A stretch of DNA of 64,000 nt from Amycolatopsis suaedae (GCF_004214935.1 NZ_SFCC01000001.1:372001-436000), one strand, 5' to 3'; positions 17,610-27,403 are shown, counted from the stretch's first letter. Made by a program: numbers and translations. Notes: generated by a model from the letters alone, not told the origin.

Positions 17610-18203
17610 ATGGGCAAGTACCACCACGGCGATCTGCGGGACGAACTCGTCCGGGTGTCGCTTGACCTGATCGCCGAGCAGGGCCTGGAGGGCTATTCGG
17701 TCGCCAAGGTCGCGAAGCTGGCGAAGGTCAGCCCGGGCGCGCCGTATCGCCACTTCGCGACCCGGGAAAGCCTGCTGGCGGAGGTCGCCTGTCACGCGGC
17801 CTGCCAGCTGACCGAGCGGGTCGCGGCCGCGGCGGCAGGGCACGACGACCCGGTGGACGCGCTGGCCGCCGCTGCGGGTGCGTACACGCGGTACCTGATC
17901 GAACGCCGGGCCGGGATGAACGTCATCTACGCCGAGGGGCTGCAGGGGCCGGACCACACCGAGCTACACGAGCAGACCCGCCGGCTGACCGACGAGTTCC
18001 TGCTGCGCTGCCTGGCGGTCGCCCCCGACCCGGCGACGGCGCTGGAGCTGATGGAGCAGCTGTTCACCCAGGCCCACGGCTACGGCACGTTCCACCTGGA
18101 CGGGGTGTTCGTGCGGCACGGCTACTCGGTGGACCAGGTCGTGCGCAAGTCCACCGAGGCCGCGCGGATCGCCGTGACCGGCCGGATCGCCGGTACCGGC
18201 TGA
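17610..18203 (+). CDS. TetR-family regulator
   Basis: The 197-residue protein starts [14 protein letters not shown], a beginning common in one TetR subgroup. The helix-turn-helix is [31 protein letters not shown] (about residues 29-59), and the C-terminal ligand domain has the WHG-type profile with [11 protein letters not shown]. It diverges from the alcohol dehydrogenase gene across a palindrome and most likely represses that gene and itself. The 3' end converges on bkdC with only 10 bases between. Confidence 0.85.
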   Translation: MGKYHHGDLRDELVRVSLDLIAEQGLEGYSVAKVAKLAKVSPGAPYRHFATRESLLAEVACHAACQLTERVAAAAAGHDDPVDALAAAAGAYTRYLIERRAGMNVIYAEGLQGPDHTELHEQTRRLTDEFLLRCLAVAPDPATALELMEQLFTQAHGYGTFHLDGVFVRHGYSVDQVVRKSTEAARIAVTGRIAGTG

Positions 18204-18213
18204 ACCGGCCCGC

Positions 18214-19428
18214 TCAGGCGTGCCGCAGCAGGGTGAGCGGGGACTCCACGCAGTCGGCGACGAACCGGAGGAACCCGCCCGCCGTGCCGCCGTCGCACAC
18301 CCGGTGGTCGAAGGCCAGCGTCAGCTCGGTGATCTTGCGTGGCACGACCTGGCCGCCGACGATCCACGGCCGGTCGATGATCCGCCCGACGCCGAGGATG
18401 GCGACCTCCGGGTGGTTGATGATCGCCGCCGAGCCGTCGACGCCGAAGACGCCGTAGTTGTTGACGGTGAACGTGCCGCCGGTGAGGTCCGCCGGTGCCA
18501 GGTCGCCGTCGCGGGCCTTCGCGGTGCGGTCGGTCAGTGCCGCGGACAGGCCGTCCAGGGTGAGCGTGTGCGCGTCCCGTACGACCGGGACCACGAGGCC
18601 GCGGTCGGTCTGCGCGGCGAACCCGAGGTGGATCTCGTCGCCGAGGACGATCTCGTCGCCGTCGATGCGGCTGTTCAGCTCGGGGAACCGGCGCAGGCCC
18701 GCGACGGCGAACCGCGCGATCAGCGCCAGCACGCTGATCGGCGGTGCGGTGGTGTCGGCGTTCAGCGTGGCCCGCAGGTCGAGCAGCGCGGTGGCATCGA
18801 CGTCGACCCACACGGTGGCCTCGGGGATCTCCCGCCGGGACCGGCTGAGCTTGTCGGCGACCGCCTTGCGGACGCCACGCAACGGGATCCGGCGCGCGCC
18901 GCGCGGCGCGGGCGCGGCAGCGGCCGCGATGGCGCGTTCCACGTCGGCCCGGCTGATCACGCCGCCGGTGCCGGTTCCCTTCAGCGTGGCGAGGTCCACA
19001 TCGGACTCCCGGGCCAGCCTGCGCACGATGGGGGAGACCACCCGGGGACGTTCGCCCGCGCGCGGGGGCGGTTGCGGCCGCCGCGCCCGCGGCCGGCGCC
19101 GCGTCGCGGTCCCCGTCCCGTAGCCGATCAGGACGTTGCCGCTGCCCTGCTGGCCGGCGTCGGGGGTCACGACGCCCGGCTCGGTGAAGCCGGCGGTCTC
19201 GGCGACGGTGATCAGCGGGGCGCCGACGGCCAGCGACTCGCCCGGCGCGCCGTGCAGGGTGGTGACGGTGCCGGCGAAGGGCACCGGTACCTCCACGGCG
19301 GCCTTGGCCGTCTCGACCTCGACGACCGGCTGGTCGACGGCGACGGTGTCGCCCTCGCTGACGCGCCAGGCGATGATCTCGGCCTCGGTGAGGCCCTCGC
19401 CGAGATCGGGCAGGTGGAAGACCGGCAT
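18214..19428 (-). CDS. bkdC: Branched-chain 2-oxoacid dehydrogenase E2 (dihydrolipoyl acyltransferase)
   Basis: The 404-residue protein shows a lipoyl domain (about 1-80, lipoylated lysine in VEVETAKAAVEV), a Pro/Arg-rich hinge (about 105-135), the E3-binding domain (VVSPIVRRLARESDVDL ... GTGTGGVISRADV) and the acyltransferase domain with the active-site motif DHRVCDGG near the C-terminus. It moves the branched acyl group to CoA, giving isobutyryl-, isovaleryl- or 2-methylbutyryl-CoA. Its ATG overlaps the bkdB stop. No E3 gene follows here, so the general lipoamide dehydrogenase must be used. Confidence 0.92.
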   Translation of the reverse strand: MPVFHLPDLGEGLTEAEIIAWRVSEGDTVAVDQPVVEVETAKAAVEVPVPFAGTVTTLHGAPGESLAVGAPLITVAETAGFTEPGVVTPDAGQQGSGNVLIGYGTGTATRRRPRARRPQPPPRAGERPRVVSPIVRRLARESDVDLATLKGTGTGGVISRADVERAIAAAAAPAPRGARRIPLRGVRKAVADKLSRSRREIPEATVWVDVDATALLDLRATLNADTTAPPISVLALIARFAVAGLRRFPELNSRIDGDEIVLGDEIHLGFAAQTDRGLVVPVVRDAHTLTLDGLSAALTDRTAKARDGDLAPADLTGGTFTVNNYGVFGVDGSAAIINHPEVAILGVGRIIDRPWIVGGQVVPRKITELTLAFDHRVCDGGTAGGFLRFVADCVESPLTLLRHA

Positions 19429-20429
19429 CAGGCGTCCCCCTCGGCCAGGCTCGCGGTGTCGTGCCACTGCAGCCGTTCGATCGCGTCCAGGATGCGGTCG
19501 ACGCTGGGCAGGTGGTGCTGTTCCAGGTTGGGTGGCGGGTACGGGATGTCGAAACCGGTCACCCGCAGGATCGGTGCCTCCAGATAGTGGAAGCAGGATT
19601 CCGACAGCTGCGCGGCGACCTCGGCGCCGTAGCCGCAGAACCGGCTCGCCTCGTGGACGACGACGGCCCGGCCGGTGCGCCGCACGGACGCGGCGACGGT
19701 CGCCTCGTCGAACGGCGCGAGGCTGCGCAGGTCGATCACCTCGGCGCTGTAGCCCTCCTCGGCCGCCGCGTCGGCCGCTTCCAGCGTCGTGCCGAGTGCG
19801 CCGCCGTAACTGATCAGCGTCACGTCGGTGCCGGCCCGGCGGACGACGGCGGTGTCCAGGCCGGGGCCGCCGGTCTCCAGTGGCACGGATTCCTTGGCCC
19901 AGTAACGGCGTTTGGGCTCCAGGAAGATCACCGGGTCCGGGTGGTCGATCGCCTGCCGCAGCAGGCTGTACGCGTCGCCGGGGGTGGCCGGCGTGACGAC
20001 GCGCAGCCCGGCGGTGTGCGTGTAGTACACCTCGGAGGAGTCGCAGTGGTGCTCGACGCCGCCGATGCCGCCGCCGTAGGGCACGCGGATCACGACGGGC
20101 AGCTCCACCTGGCCGCCGGTGCGGTTGCGCAGCTTCGCCAGGTGGCTGGTGATCTGCTCGAACGCCGGGTAGGCGAACGCGTCGAACTGCATCTCCACCA
20201 CCGGCCGCAGGCCGTTCATCGCCATGCCGATGGCGGTGCCCACGATGCCGGACTCGGCCAGCGGGGTGTCGAACACCCGCTGCTCGCCGAAGCGGGCGGC
20301 GAGCCCGTCGGTGACCCGGAAGACGCCGCCGAGCGTGCCGACGTCCTCGCCGAACACGAGCACCCGGTCGTCGGCCGCGAGCGCGTCGGCGAGGGCGTTG
20401 TTCAGCGCGCCCGCCATGGATGTCGTCAC
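19428..20429 (-). CDS. bkdB: Branched-chain 2-oxoacid dehydrogenase E1 beta
   Basis: The 333-residue transketolase-like subunit begins at a GTG overlapping the bkdA stop (GTGA). Typical E1-beta segments are VFGEDVGTLGGVFRVTDGL, DTPLAESGIVGTAIGMA, QFDAFAYPAFEQI and the C-terminal YLEAPILRVTGFDIPYPP. It forms a heterotetramer with E1 alpha and completes the thiamine diphosphate site for decarboxylation of the 2-oxoacids from valine, leucine and isoleucine. Branched-chain acyl-CoAs from this complex serve both as fatty-acid primers and as the input of the valine operon at 58987-64000. Confidence 0.94.
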   Translation of the reverse strand: MTTSMAGALNNALADALAADDRVLVFGEDVGTLGGVFRVTDGLAARFGEQRVFDTPLAESGIVGTAIGMAMNGLRPVVEMQFDAFAYPAFEQITSHLAKLRNRTGGQVELPVVIRVPYGGGIGGVEHHCDSSEVYYTHTAGLRVVTPATPGDAYSLLRQAIDHPDPVIFLEPKRRYWAKESVPLETGGPGLDTAVVRRAGTDVTLISYGGALGTTLEAADAAAEEGYSAEVIDLRSLAPFDEATVAASVRRTGRAVVVHEASRFCGYGAEVAAQLSESCFHYLEAPILRVTGFDIPYPPPNLEQHHLPSVDRILDAIERLQWHDTASLAEGDA

Positions 20430-21526
20430 GAGTGTGCCTCCCGCAGCTCGGCGAGCAGCTGCTCCTCCTGGTCCCGCAACGCGGGCGGCTGCTCGGCGTA
20501 GACGTTGCGGAACAGGTCACGGGGGTCGAGTTCGGTGTCGGTGTTCATCCGCTCGCGCAGGCTCGCCGCGTCGGCTTCGGCCTGGGCGTCGACCTGGGCG
20601 GCGAGTTCGTCTGTCAGCAGGCCGCGGGCGGTCAGGTGGGTCCGCAGCCGGGCGATCGGGTCGCGCGCCAGCCAGGTCTGCACCTCGTCCTGGTCGCGGT
20701 AGCGCGTGGCGTCGTCGGCGTTGGTGTGTGCCTCGACGCGGTAGGTCAGCGCCTCGATCAGCGTCGGCCCCTCGCCGGCCGCCGCGGCGGCGACGGCCCG
20801 TTCGACGACCGCGTGCACGGCCGCGGCGTCGTTGCCGTCGACCAGGACCGACGGGATGCCGTAGCCGACGCCCTTGTGTGCCAGCGACGGCGCGGCGGTC
20901 TGCTTGGCCAGCGGCACGCTGATCGCGTACCCGTTGTTCTGCACCAGGAACACGACCGGGCTGCGCCACACGGCGGCGAAGTTGAGCGCCTCGTGGGTGT
21001 CGCCCTCGCTGGTCGCGCCGTCGCCGAGCATCACGAGCGCGACGGTATCCTCGCCCTTGACGCGGGCCGCGTGGCCGAAGCCGACGGCGTGCAGCGAGTT
21101 GGTGGCCAGCGGGGTGCACTGCGGCGCCACGTTGCACTCGGCCGGTGCGTAGCCGCTGTGCCAGTCACCGCGCAGGAGGGTCAGCACCCGCACCGGGTCG
21201 ACGCCGCGGGTCACCACGGCCATCGAGTCGCGGTAGGTGGGGAACAGCCAGTCCTGCGGCCGCAGCGCCAGCACGGCGCCGATCTCGGCGGCCTCCTGGC
21301 CGCGGGCGGACGGGTAGACGGCGAGCCTGCCCTGCTTGGTCAGCGCGGTGGCCTGTGTGTCGAACCGCCTGCCGGCGACCATCCCGCGGTACAGCGCCAG
21401 CAGGACGTCGTCGGACGGCATCGGCAGGCCGGGGGAGTCGACCAGGGTGCCGTCGGGGGCGATCAGTCCGAGGGGATCGGCCGTGGGCAGCAGGTGCTGG
21501 GCCCCGGCGCGGGTGGTGGTGCTCAA
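20426..21526 (-). CDS. bkdA: Branched-chain 2-oxoacid dehydrogenase E1 alpha
   Basis: The 366-residue subunit carries the thiamine diphosphate motif GDGATSEGDTHEALNFAAVW...QNNGYAIS and the conserved RGQEAAEIGAVLAL and YRVEAHTNADDATRYR segments; the last includes the phosphorylation-loop region of E1 alpha. The start is the rare TTG at 21526, supported by GGAG seven bases before and by no other start near this N-terminus. It is the first gene of the bkdABC operon and diverges from the Lrp-type regulator gene. Confidence 0.94.
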   Translation of the reverse strand: MSTTTRAGAQHLLPTADPLGLIAPDGTLVDSPGLPMPSDDVLLALYRGMVAGRRFDTQATALTKQGRLAVYPSARGQEAAEIGAVLALRPQDWLFPTYRDSMAVVTRGVDPVRVLTLLRGDWHSGYAPAECNVAPQCTPLATNSLHAVGFGHAARVKGEDTVALVMLGDGATSEGDTHEALNFAAVWRSPVVFLVQNNGYAISVPLAKQTAAPSLAHKGVGYGIPSVLVDGNDAAAVHAVVERAVAAAAAGEGPTLIEALTYRVEAHTNADDATRYRDQDEVQTWLARDPIARLRTHLTARGLLTDELAAQVDAQAEADAASLRERMNTDTELDPRDLFRNVYAEQPPALRDQEEQLLAELREAHS

Positions 21527-21676
21527 CGGCAGCTCCGATGCTTCCGGCTGGACACGTAGCCGTCATTTCACCCAGGATGACGGCGGAAGGTCCACAGTCC
21601 GGCCGGGAGTCCGGACGTTTGGCCGATACCTGTTCGGTCGGCTGGATGATCGGACCTGTCGTGGAGGAGGCTGCCG
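21527..21676. promoter_or_regulatory. bkdA - bkdR divergent promoter region
   Basis: This 150-base region separates the divergent genes. A direct repeat AGTCCGG occurs twice near 21596-21617, and GATACC/GATCGG half-sites follow. Lrp/AsnC proteins wrap several weak sites, so an operator is expected here, but no strong consensus can be read. Confidence 0.4.
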
Positions 21677-22120
21677 GTGTCCGATGGACGAATGGCCGGG
21701 CTCGACGAGACCGACCTGAGGATCCTCGCCGAGCTGCGGGCGGACGGCCGCCTGTCGATGCGGGCGCTGGCCGAGCGGGTGCACGTGTCGCGTGCCGGGT
21801 GCTACAGCCGGGTCGAGCGGCTGCACCGCGACGGCGTCATCACCGGCTACACGGCGGTCACCGACCCGAGGAAGGTCGGCAAGGGCCTGGCCGCCTACGT
21901 GTACCTGAAGGTGCGGCAGAACTCCTGGCGGGCGGTGCGCGCCGCGCTCAACCACATCGACGAGATCGAGCACGGCGCGCTGGTGTCCGGCGAGAACGAC
22001 CTGATCATCTTCGTGCGCACGGCCGACGCCGACAGCCTGCGCGACCTGGTGTTCGAGCGGCTGCAGACCATGGACGACGTCGTGTCGACGCAGACGGTCC
22101 TGGTCTTCGACGAACTCTGA
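21677..22120 (+). CDS. bkdR: Lrp/AsnC-family regulator of bkd
   Basis: The GTG start follows GGAGGAGG by six bases. The 147-residue protein has an N-terminal AsnC helix-turn-helix (LDETDLRILAELRADGRLSMRALAERVHVSRAGCYSRVERL) and a RAM ligand-binding domain (YVYLKVRQNSWRAVRAAL ... LVSGENDLIIFVRTAD). Divergent arrangement with bkdABC is the usual one for BkdR, which senses branched-chain amino acids and controls the dehydrogenase. Confidence 0.9.
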   Translation: MSDGRMAGLDETDLRILAELRADGRLSMRALAERVHVSRAGCYSRVERLHRDGVITGYTAVTDPRKVGKGLAAYVYLKVRQNSWRAVRAALNHIDEIEHGALVSGENDLIIFVRTADADSLRDLVFERLQTMDDVVSTQTVLVFDEL

Positions 22121-22159
22121 CTCCCCGGTACCAGTCGGGTGCGCCAGGCCGCGCGAGTC

Positions 22160-22744
22160 TCAGTAGGTCGGCTTGGTCAGGGGTGTGCCGCGCCGCTTCG
22201 CCTTGTCGGTCAGGTGGCATCCGGTGTCGACGCTGAGGATGACCTTGGTGCCGGCCGTGCTCAGGATGGCCTTGGACCCGAACTCGCCCCCGGCGCGGGA
22301 CTCGCGGAATCCTTCCTTGTCGACCTCCAGTTCGGGTGCGACGAAACCCCATTGGGCGACGACTTCCTTGAACTTGGTCGCCAGCACCTTCCACTGCTCA
22401 GGGCTCACTCCCTGGTCGACAGACCAGCGATCGAGGTAGTCCCTTTTCACGTCCCAGGCATCAACTGCCGGGAAGTCATTGCACGAGGAGTAGCCCGGGT
22501 CGGGTGTTCTGGTCCAAGGCGGCAGCTGCACGGATGCGCTCAGCACTTCCCTGACCTTGGCCTGCATTTCCTCGTACTTCCGCGTGATCTCCTCAACGGA
22601 CGGGCGTCGCATCAGCTCGGCGAACTGATCCTCCAGACTCACATCTTCCCTTTCTCGCGAACCGAACGGATCTGTCGCGTCGCACCCCGCCAGCACGCCG
22701 CAGAGCACCAGCACGACGAGCATGAATCGACGGCACAGTGTCAT
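22160..22744 (-). CDS. Lipoprotein, LppA-like
   Basis: The 194-residue protein has a signal peptide with lipobox VLAGC (Cys21), then an acidic segment and a helix-plus-sheet domain with EQWKVLATKFKEVVAQWGF, FRESRAGGEFGSKAILST and a cysteine in VDTGCHL that can pair with Cys in YSSCNDF. This pattern matches mycobacterial LppA/LppB-type lipoproteins of unknown function. It starts one base after the stop of the DUF1023 gene and is the third gene of a likely operon with the EspC-like gene. Confidence 0.7.
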   Translation of the reverse strand: MTLCRRFMLVVLVLCGVLAGCDATDPFGSREREDVSLEDQFAELMRRPSVEEITRKYEEMQAKVREVLSASVQLPPWTRTPDPGYSSCNDFPAVDAWDVKRDYLDRWSVDQGVSPEQWKVLATKFKEVVAQWGFVAPELEVDKEGFRESRAGGEFGSKAILSTAGTKVILSVDTGCHLTDKAKRRGTPLTKPTY

Positions 22745-22745
22745 C

Positions 22746-24428
22746 TCAGCCCTTCGGGATCACCAGATCGTCTCCGCGTCCGGCCACCACCGCTGCCATG
22801 TTGTATTCGGTGGTCGACCGTACGCCGTCGGCGAGGACGTAGCCGCCGTGGCCGCTGCCGGCGACCGAGGGTTGCTTGTCATGCTTGGCTATCGTGTCGC
22901 CGGTGGCCATCTCGGTGACCCCCGGAACGCGGCTGGGGTCGTCGCCGTGGACCCCCAGGTGCGCGATGGGATCGTCGTCGTTGGCCTGGCTGTAGATCTG
23001 GCCGTCCGGCAGGTTCATCCCGTCCAACGTAGCCCCCCAGCTCACGCCGGGCGAACCGAACAATACGGCGTTGTCGGCACCGGTGTTGCCGCTCAACGCC
23101 AGCCCGGTGGTGGTGGATCCGTAGGAATGGCCGAGCAGGGTCATGTGCGGATTGGCATCGGCACCGCCCTGTACAGCACGGGAGGCATCGATCCCCTGGG
23201 TGAAGGATTCCAGCCGGATGGCACCTTCGCGTGCCCGGTTCTCCGACAGGGCCTCGGTCGCCTCCGGAAACGACACCTGCGGTGGTTCGTAGCCGAGCCA
23301 GGTCACCATCGCCACCGAGGCTCCGGGTTGGTCGAGCATCCGGCCGGACTCCCTTCGCACCTCTTCCATGTCATTGACGTAATCCCCCATGTTGCCGTCG
23401 ACGGTTGAGTCCATCCCCGGCGTGAACACCGCCACATGACTGGCCGTGTCCACATTCCCGGCCGCGACCGCCGCCATGGCGCGCTCACCACTCAGGTCCA
23501 GCGACAACAACTGCCGGTCACCCCGCAGATTGCCGGAGTCGTCCCGCATCATCTTGTCCACGGCGTCCAGCGAGGCGAGCTTGCCGTCGATGGCTTCGAT
23601 CTCGTCGGTGTCCCCGTCCTCGCGCACGAGCTGTTCCCTGCGTGCCAGGAGTCCGGCTCGTTCGATGCCGACCAGCCGCAGGTTCGCGGCACTGCGGTCC
23701 GCTGCCGCCACCCCGTCCCGGTTCCCGACCAGGCCTGGGTAGTCCTCGATCATGCGGGCACGCTGCCCGGGACTCAGGGTGGACCACCATCCGGCGTTGG
23801 CCGCCGCGGTGGCGTCACCGGCCGGAGGCGCTGGAATGGACAACGAGCCGAGCGCGTGGCCTGCGTTGCCGGCGGCGGCGAGGCTGGTCTGGTCGTTGTT
23901 GTTCGCGCCCGCGTCGATGGTGTGCTCGGACAGGATCTTGTCCAGCACCGCGCAGAAGTCGTCGTCGACGTCGGTGGCACTGCGCAACACCTGGGCGACC
24001 CGCTCCCGAAGTTCCTCGGCGACCGTCTTGCGGTCCTCGGCTTCGGCGGCCTTCCGGTCCTCTGGAGTGCCTGGGGGTAAGCCGTTGTCGATGACGGCCC
24101 CGTCGTCGCCGATGGTGAAGTGGCGTGCTTTGGCGAGTTCTTCGGCTTCGCGGACGCCGTTACAGATTCCGGTGATGGCGTCGCCGGTGTCGCCGAACGA
24201 CCGGCGAGCCGCCGCGATGTCGGCCGCGTGTTCTTCCAGGCCGTCGATGATCGCGTTGATCTTGCCCGCCGCCGCGGAGGCGGCCTGCCCGGACCAGCCG
24301 TCCGGGGTGTTGGCGCTCCGCAGGTCATCACTACAGGCAACGATCTGGTTGTAGGCGCTGTTCAGCGGACCCACCGAGTCCTGCAGCGGGCCGGGTTGCC
24401 AACGTCTGACCTCTCCCCAGGTGACCAT
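22746..24428 (-). CDS. DUF1023 alpha/beta hydrolase with type VII-like helical N-terminus
   Basis: The 560-residue protein has an N-terminal helical region (about 1-150; GWSGQAASAAAGKINAI resembles a WXG-type hairpin), a middle segment and a C-terminal DUF1023 alpha/beta hydrolase domain (about 310-540) with nucleophile elbow LLGHSYGSTTTGLAL. The late acid and base are plausibly in YSQANDDDPIAHLG and GSGHGGYV. No signal peptide is visible, so export would have to be by an ESX-type route. It overlaps the EspC-like gene (ATGA) upstream and abuts a lipoprotein gene. Confidence 0.8.
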   Translation of the reverse strand: MVTWGEVRRWQPGPLQDSVGPLNSAYNQIVACSDDLRSANTPDGWSGQAASAAAGKINAIIDGLEEHAADIAAARRSFGDTGDAITGICNGVREAEELAKARHFTIGDDGAVIDNGLPPGTPEDRKAAEAEDRKTVAEELRERVAQVLRSATDVDDDFCAVLDKILSEHTIDAGANNNDQTSLAAAGNAGHALGSLSIPAPPAGDATAAANAGWWSTLSPGQRARMIEDYPGLVGNRDGVAAADRSAANLRLVGIERAGLLARREQLVREDGDTDEIEAIDGKLASLDAVDKMMRDDSGNLRGDRQLLSLDLSGERAMAAVAAGNVDTASHVAVFTPGMDSTVDGNMGDYVNDMEEVRRESGRMLDQPGASVAMVTWLGYEPPQVSFPEATEALSENRAREGAIRLESFTQGIDASRAVQGGADANPHMTLLGHSYGSTTTGLALSGNTGADNAVLFGSPGVSWGATLDGMNLPDGQIYSQANDDDPIAHLGVHGDDPSRVPGVTEMATGDTIAKHDKQPSVAGSGHGGYVLADGVRSTTEYNMAAVVAGRGDDLVIPKG

Positions 24429-24739
24429 CAGCTCGGCCTCCGCCCCTGACCTGCGACGGTCAGGTCCCGAGCGGCGGCGTCTTCGCGGCTGCTGTACGTC
24501 TGCGCAGCCTGGCTCATGCCGGCCGCGTAGCCGTCGAGGTCACCGACGAAACGGGGTTCACGCCCCTGCCACGCCTGCTTCAACGACGTCAGTTTCCCCA
24601 CACAGCGCGCACCCGGCATCCCCGCGTCACCCGCCGGTACCGCCGCCGCGCAGTCCACGCCGCGCAGGCCATCCGCCACACGCCCGGCGGCCTGACCTGC
24701 TGACCTGATGCCCTCGATCACCACTTCATACCCAGACAA
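24428..24739 (-). CDS. Small type VII secretion-like (EspC/WXG100-related) protein
   Basis: I chose the TTG at 24739 because GGGAGGGAG lies five bases upstream; a GTG at 24769 is the longer alternative. The 103-residue product is helical and Ala/Gly-rich, with two cysteines and an amphipathic C-terminal helix (FVGDLDGYAAGMSQAAQTY). Size, position and profile resemble ESX-associated EspC/WXG100 partners of larger toxin-like or hydrolase proteins. Its stop overlaps the start of the DUF1023 hydrolase. Identification is by context more than by motif. Confidence 0.6.
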   Translation of the reverse strand: MSGYEVVIEGIRSAGQAAGRVADGLRGVDCAAAVPAGDAGMPGARCVGKLTSLKQAWQGREPRFVGDLDGYAAGMSQAAQTYSSREDAAARDLTVAGQGRRPS

Positions 24740-24769
24740 CGCGGCTCCCTCCCGTAGTCGCCCGATCAC

Positions 24770-24995
24770 ACTATGGGAAGGCCGTGGCCGCGTTCAACCG
24801 CGCCGGCGTTATCACCGGCGCTCGTCCGGGCATTCCGCCGCGTCACGCTCGGGTTATTGACACTGAATTGTCAGGATGCCAATTCGTCAGCCGCGGTCAC
24901 TTTATGTGGGTTCCGCCAAATTGAGGCGCCGACCGTCCTCTATTCGTTCTAGACCATTCGCGGTGCGACTTCGGACGCGGGCTTCGTGGCGTGGG
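24770..24995. promoter_or_regulatory. Intergenic region upstream of the EspC-like operon
   Basis: The 226-base gap is AT-richer than its neighbours. On the minus strand TTGGCA (near 24885) could be a -35 box for the EspC-like operon. TGACA-CTGAAT-TGTCA near 24859-24874 is a short inverted repeat. No gene is seen. Confidence 0.3.
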
Positions 24996-26249
24996 TCAGC
25001 CGGCGGTGGGCGCGGGGACCGGGCGCAGCCGGCCGGCGCGGCCGAGCAGCAGCACCCCGAGCGCGCACGCGCTGCCGAGCACGGTCAGCACCACCCACGG
25101 CGCCCAGGGCACCCCGCCGTCGCGGGCCAGGTCCAGTGCGGCACCCGTGCCGAGGTTGCCCGCGGCGATACCGACGCCGCAGATGGTGTTGTACAGCCCG
25201 TAGTGCGTGGCCACCATGCGGTCGCCGGACAGCGCGACGATGGTGTCCATCTCGAACGGGAACACCACCACCGTGCCCAGCGTCAGCAGGGTCACCGACA
25301 CGAGCAGCGGCAGGAACGTCAGCACGCCGCCGGTGCCCGCCGGGGCGGCCGCCGTCAGCAGGGGAGCGGTGAACGCGGCCGCCATCAACAGCAGACCGGC
25401 ACCGATGCACTGCCCGTGACTCCACCGCGCCCGGCACCACGCGGTGATCCGCAGCTGGCCGAGGATGGCGATGATCCCGGACACCGCGAACAGGACGGCG
25501 ACCTCGATCGTCCCGACGGTCTCCGACGGCGCCAGCCTCCGCGTCTCCAGCGGCAGCGCCAGGTAGACCTGGAACGACAGGACGTACGACCCGATCATCA
25601 CACCGGAGAACGCCAGGAACCGCCGGTTGCGCAGCACCACGCCCCACCCGCCGCCGCGGGCCGCCGCCCCGGCGGGTTCGCGGGGCGGCAGCGACCGGAT
25701 CTGCAACACGGTGAGCACGGCGAACACCACGGCCGCCACCAGGCAGGTCAGCCGGAACGTCACCCCGGTCAGCAGCAGCCCGATCAGCGGACCGAGCAGG
25801 ATCCCCGCCTGGTAGAAGATGTTGAACAGGGCGAACGCCTCCACCCGCCGCTCGCCCGCGTCGGCGGCGACGTAGGCACGCACGGCCGGGTTGAACAGCG
25901 CGCCGGCGAAGCCGGTCGCGGCCGACGCGATGACCAGCGCGGGCACCGAGTCGACGAGTCCCAGCAACGCGAAACCCGCCGTCCGCAAGGCGCAGCCGGC
26001 GACGATCAGCGGCTTGTACCCGAAGCGGTCGGCCAGGGCGCCGCCGAGCAGGAACATGCCCTGCTGCGAGAAGTTGCGCACGCCGAGGATGAGCCCGACC
26101 AGCCAGCCGGCCAGGCCGAGCCCCAGCGACAGGTGCGCGGCGAGGTAGGGCATCAGCATGTAGAAGCCGACGTTGATGGTGAACTGGTTGATCGCCAGCA
26201 GCCGCACCGGCCGGTCGAACGACCGGTACTGGGTGAGCACGCCGGTCAC
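24996..26249 (-). CDS. MFS transporter coupled to a PLP synthase
   Basis: The GTG start overlaps the stop of the PLP-enzyme gene. The 417-residue protein has about 12 membrane segments; [14 protein letters not shown] is MFS motif A after helix 2 and [12 protein letters not shown] follows. The first half resembles multidrug-type exporters ([16 protein letters not shown]). The strict translational coupling suggests that it exports, or imports a precursor for, the product of the cysteine-synthase-like enzyme (inference). Confidence 0.85.
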   Translation of the reverse strand: MTGVLTQYRSFDRPVRLLAINQFTINVGFYMLMPYLAAHLSLGLGLAGWLVGLILGVRNFSQQGMFLLGGALADRFGYKPLIVAGCALRTAGFALLGLVDSVPALVIASAATGFAGALFNPAVRAYVAADAGERRVEAFALFNIFYQAGILLGPLIGLLLTGVTFRLTCLVAAVVFAVLTVLQIRSLPPREPAGAAARGGGWGVVLRNRRFLAFSGVMIGSYVLSFQVYLALPLETRRLAPSETVGTIEVAVLFAVSGIIAILGQLRITAWCRARWSHGQCIGAGLLLMAAAFTAPLLTAAAPAGTGGVLTFLPLLVSVTLLTLGTVVVFPFEMDTIVALSGDRMVATHYGLYNTICGVGIAAGNLGTGAALDLARDGGVPWAPWVVLTVLGSACALGVLLLGRAGRLRPVPAPTAG

Positions 26250-27349
26250 CGGTCGCCACCCGCGATCGGGTCGGTCACCTCGGTGCAGCGGGTCCACCGG
26301 GTCACCTCGCGCTCGCCGGGACGCGTGATGGTCTCCGGCGCATCCGGTACCGGGCCGAGCAGCCCGTGTTCGGCACAGAACCGGTCGTTGTAGACGGTGT
26401 CGAAGTAACGCTGCGGGCCGTCCGGGAAGATCGCCGCGATGCGCGTGCTCGCCGGGCTGGTGCGGGCCAGCCAGCCGGCGACCAGCGCGACCGCCCCGAC
26501 GCTCCAGCCGCCCGAGGCGTATTGCGCGGCCGCCAGCCGCCGGCAGGTGGACACCGACTCCGCCGCGTTCACCCAGTGCACCTCGTCGAACGCGGGATAG
26601 TCGACGTTGCGCGGGTAGATGCTCGACCCCAGCCCGCGCATCAGCCGGGTCCTGGCAGGCTGGCCGAAGATCGTCGAGCCGACGGTGTCGACGCCGACCA
26701 GCCGCAGGTCCGGGAAGTAACGGCGCAGCACCCGGGAGACACCGGCCGAGTGGCCGCCGGTGCCGACCGAGCACACCAGCACGTCGATCCGGCCGAGCTG
26801 CGCGACCAGCTCCGTCGCCAGCGGTTCGTAGGCCGCCACGTTGTCCGGGTTGTGGTATTGGTCCGGGCAGAAGGAACCGGGGTTGGCGGCGAGCAGCTCG
26901 GCGACCTTGCGCCTGCGGGCCTCCTGCCAGCCGCCGGTGGGATGCGGCCGGCCGACGATCTCCACCCGCGTCCCGTAGGCGAGCAGCAGCCGGTGCACGA
27001 TGGGTTCCATCCCGGGATCGGCCACGAGCGCGACCGGATGACCGTGGACGATGCCGGCCAAGGCGAGCCCGAGGCCGAGCGTGCCGCTGGTCGATTCGAC
27101 GATCAGCCCGCCGGGCAGCAGGTCACCGCGTTCCCTGGCGCGGGTGACCATGTGCAGTGCCGGGCGGTCCTTCATCCCGCCGGGGTTGTGTCCCTCCAGT
27201 TTCGCCCAGAAACCCTTGCCGTCCTTGGTGAACGGCGCGTCGATCCACACCACCGGGGTGTTCCCGACGGCGCGGGCGGTGTGGCTGGCTGCGAGGGTGG
27301 CCTGCGGCCGGATCTGGGCGGGTACGTCGGCGAGTTCGGTTGAGGGCAT
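26246..27349 (-). CDS. Cysteine synthase-family PLP enzyme of unknown reaction
   Basis: Fold-type II PLP enzyme of 367 residues. The Schiff-base lysine is Lys60 in [14 protein letters not shown], corresponding to PGxSxKDR of CysK, and the phosphate loop is GTGGHSAG. The substrate loop is TSGTLG (87-92), where CysK and cystathionine beta-synthase have TSGNTG, so the natural substrate probably differs from O-acetylserine and sulfide. It also extends about 50 residues beyond a typical CysK. Coupled to an MFS gene downstream and preceded by a His-rich membrane peptide, it may make an exported amino-acid derivative such as a diaminopropionate-like metabolite (speculative). Confidence 0.75.
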   Translation of the reverse strand: MPSTELADVPAQIRPQATLAASHTARAVGNTPVVWIDAPFTKDGKGFWAKLEGHNPGGMKDRPALHMVTRARERGDLLPGGLIVESTSGTLGLGLALAGIVHGHPVALVADPGMEPIVHRLLLAYGTRVEIVGRPHPTGGWQEARRRKVAELLAANPGSFCPDQYHNPDNVAAYEPLATELVAQLGRIDVLVCSVGTGGHSAGVSRVLRRYFPDLRLVGVDTVGSTIFGQPARTRLMRGLGSSIYPRNVDYPAFDEVHWVNAAESVSTCRRLAAAQYASGGWSVGAVALVAGWLARTSPASTRIAAIFPDGPQRYFDTVYNDRFCAEHGLLGPVPDAPETITRPGEREVTRWTRCTEVTDPIAGGDR

Positions 27350-27403
27350 GCCGGATTTCCGTTCTGTGACACGGTGAATGAGGGCGCGGGAACAGGCGCC
27401 CGA

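Noticed and set aside
19040..19125. Possible compensating frameshifts in the bkdC hinge (another frame reads an Ala/Pro-type linker)
   Set aside because: Pro/Arg-rich hinges are normal in actinobacterial E2 proteins, and no stop or loss of domain results; kept as a normal hinge.
18214..20520. A single 768-residue fusion across bkdB and bkdC
   Set aside because: The upstream part of that frame is Arg-rich nonsense, while bkdB is in another frame with full E1-beta motifs; bkdC starts at 19428 with the lipoyl domain.
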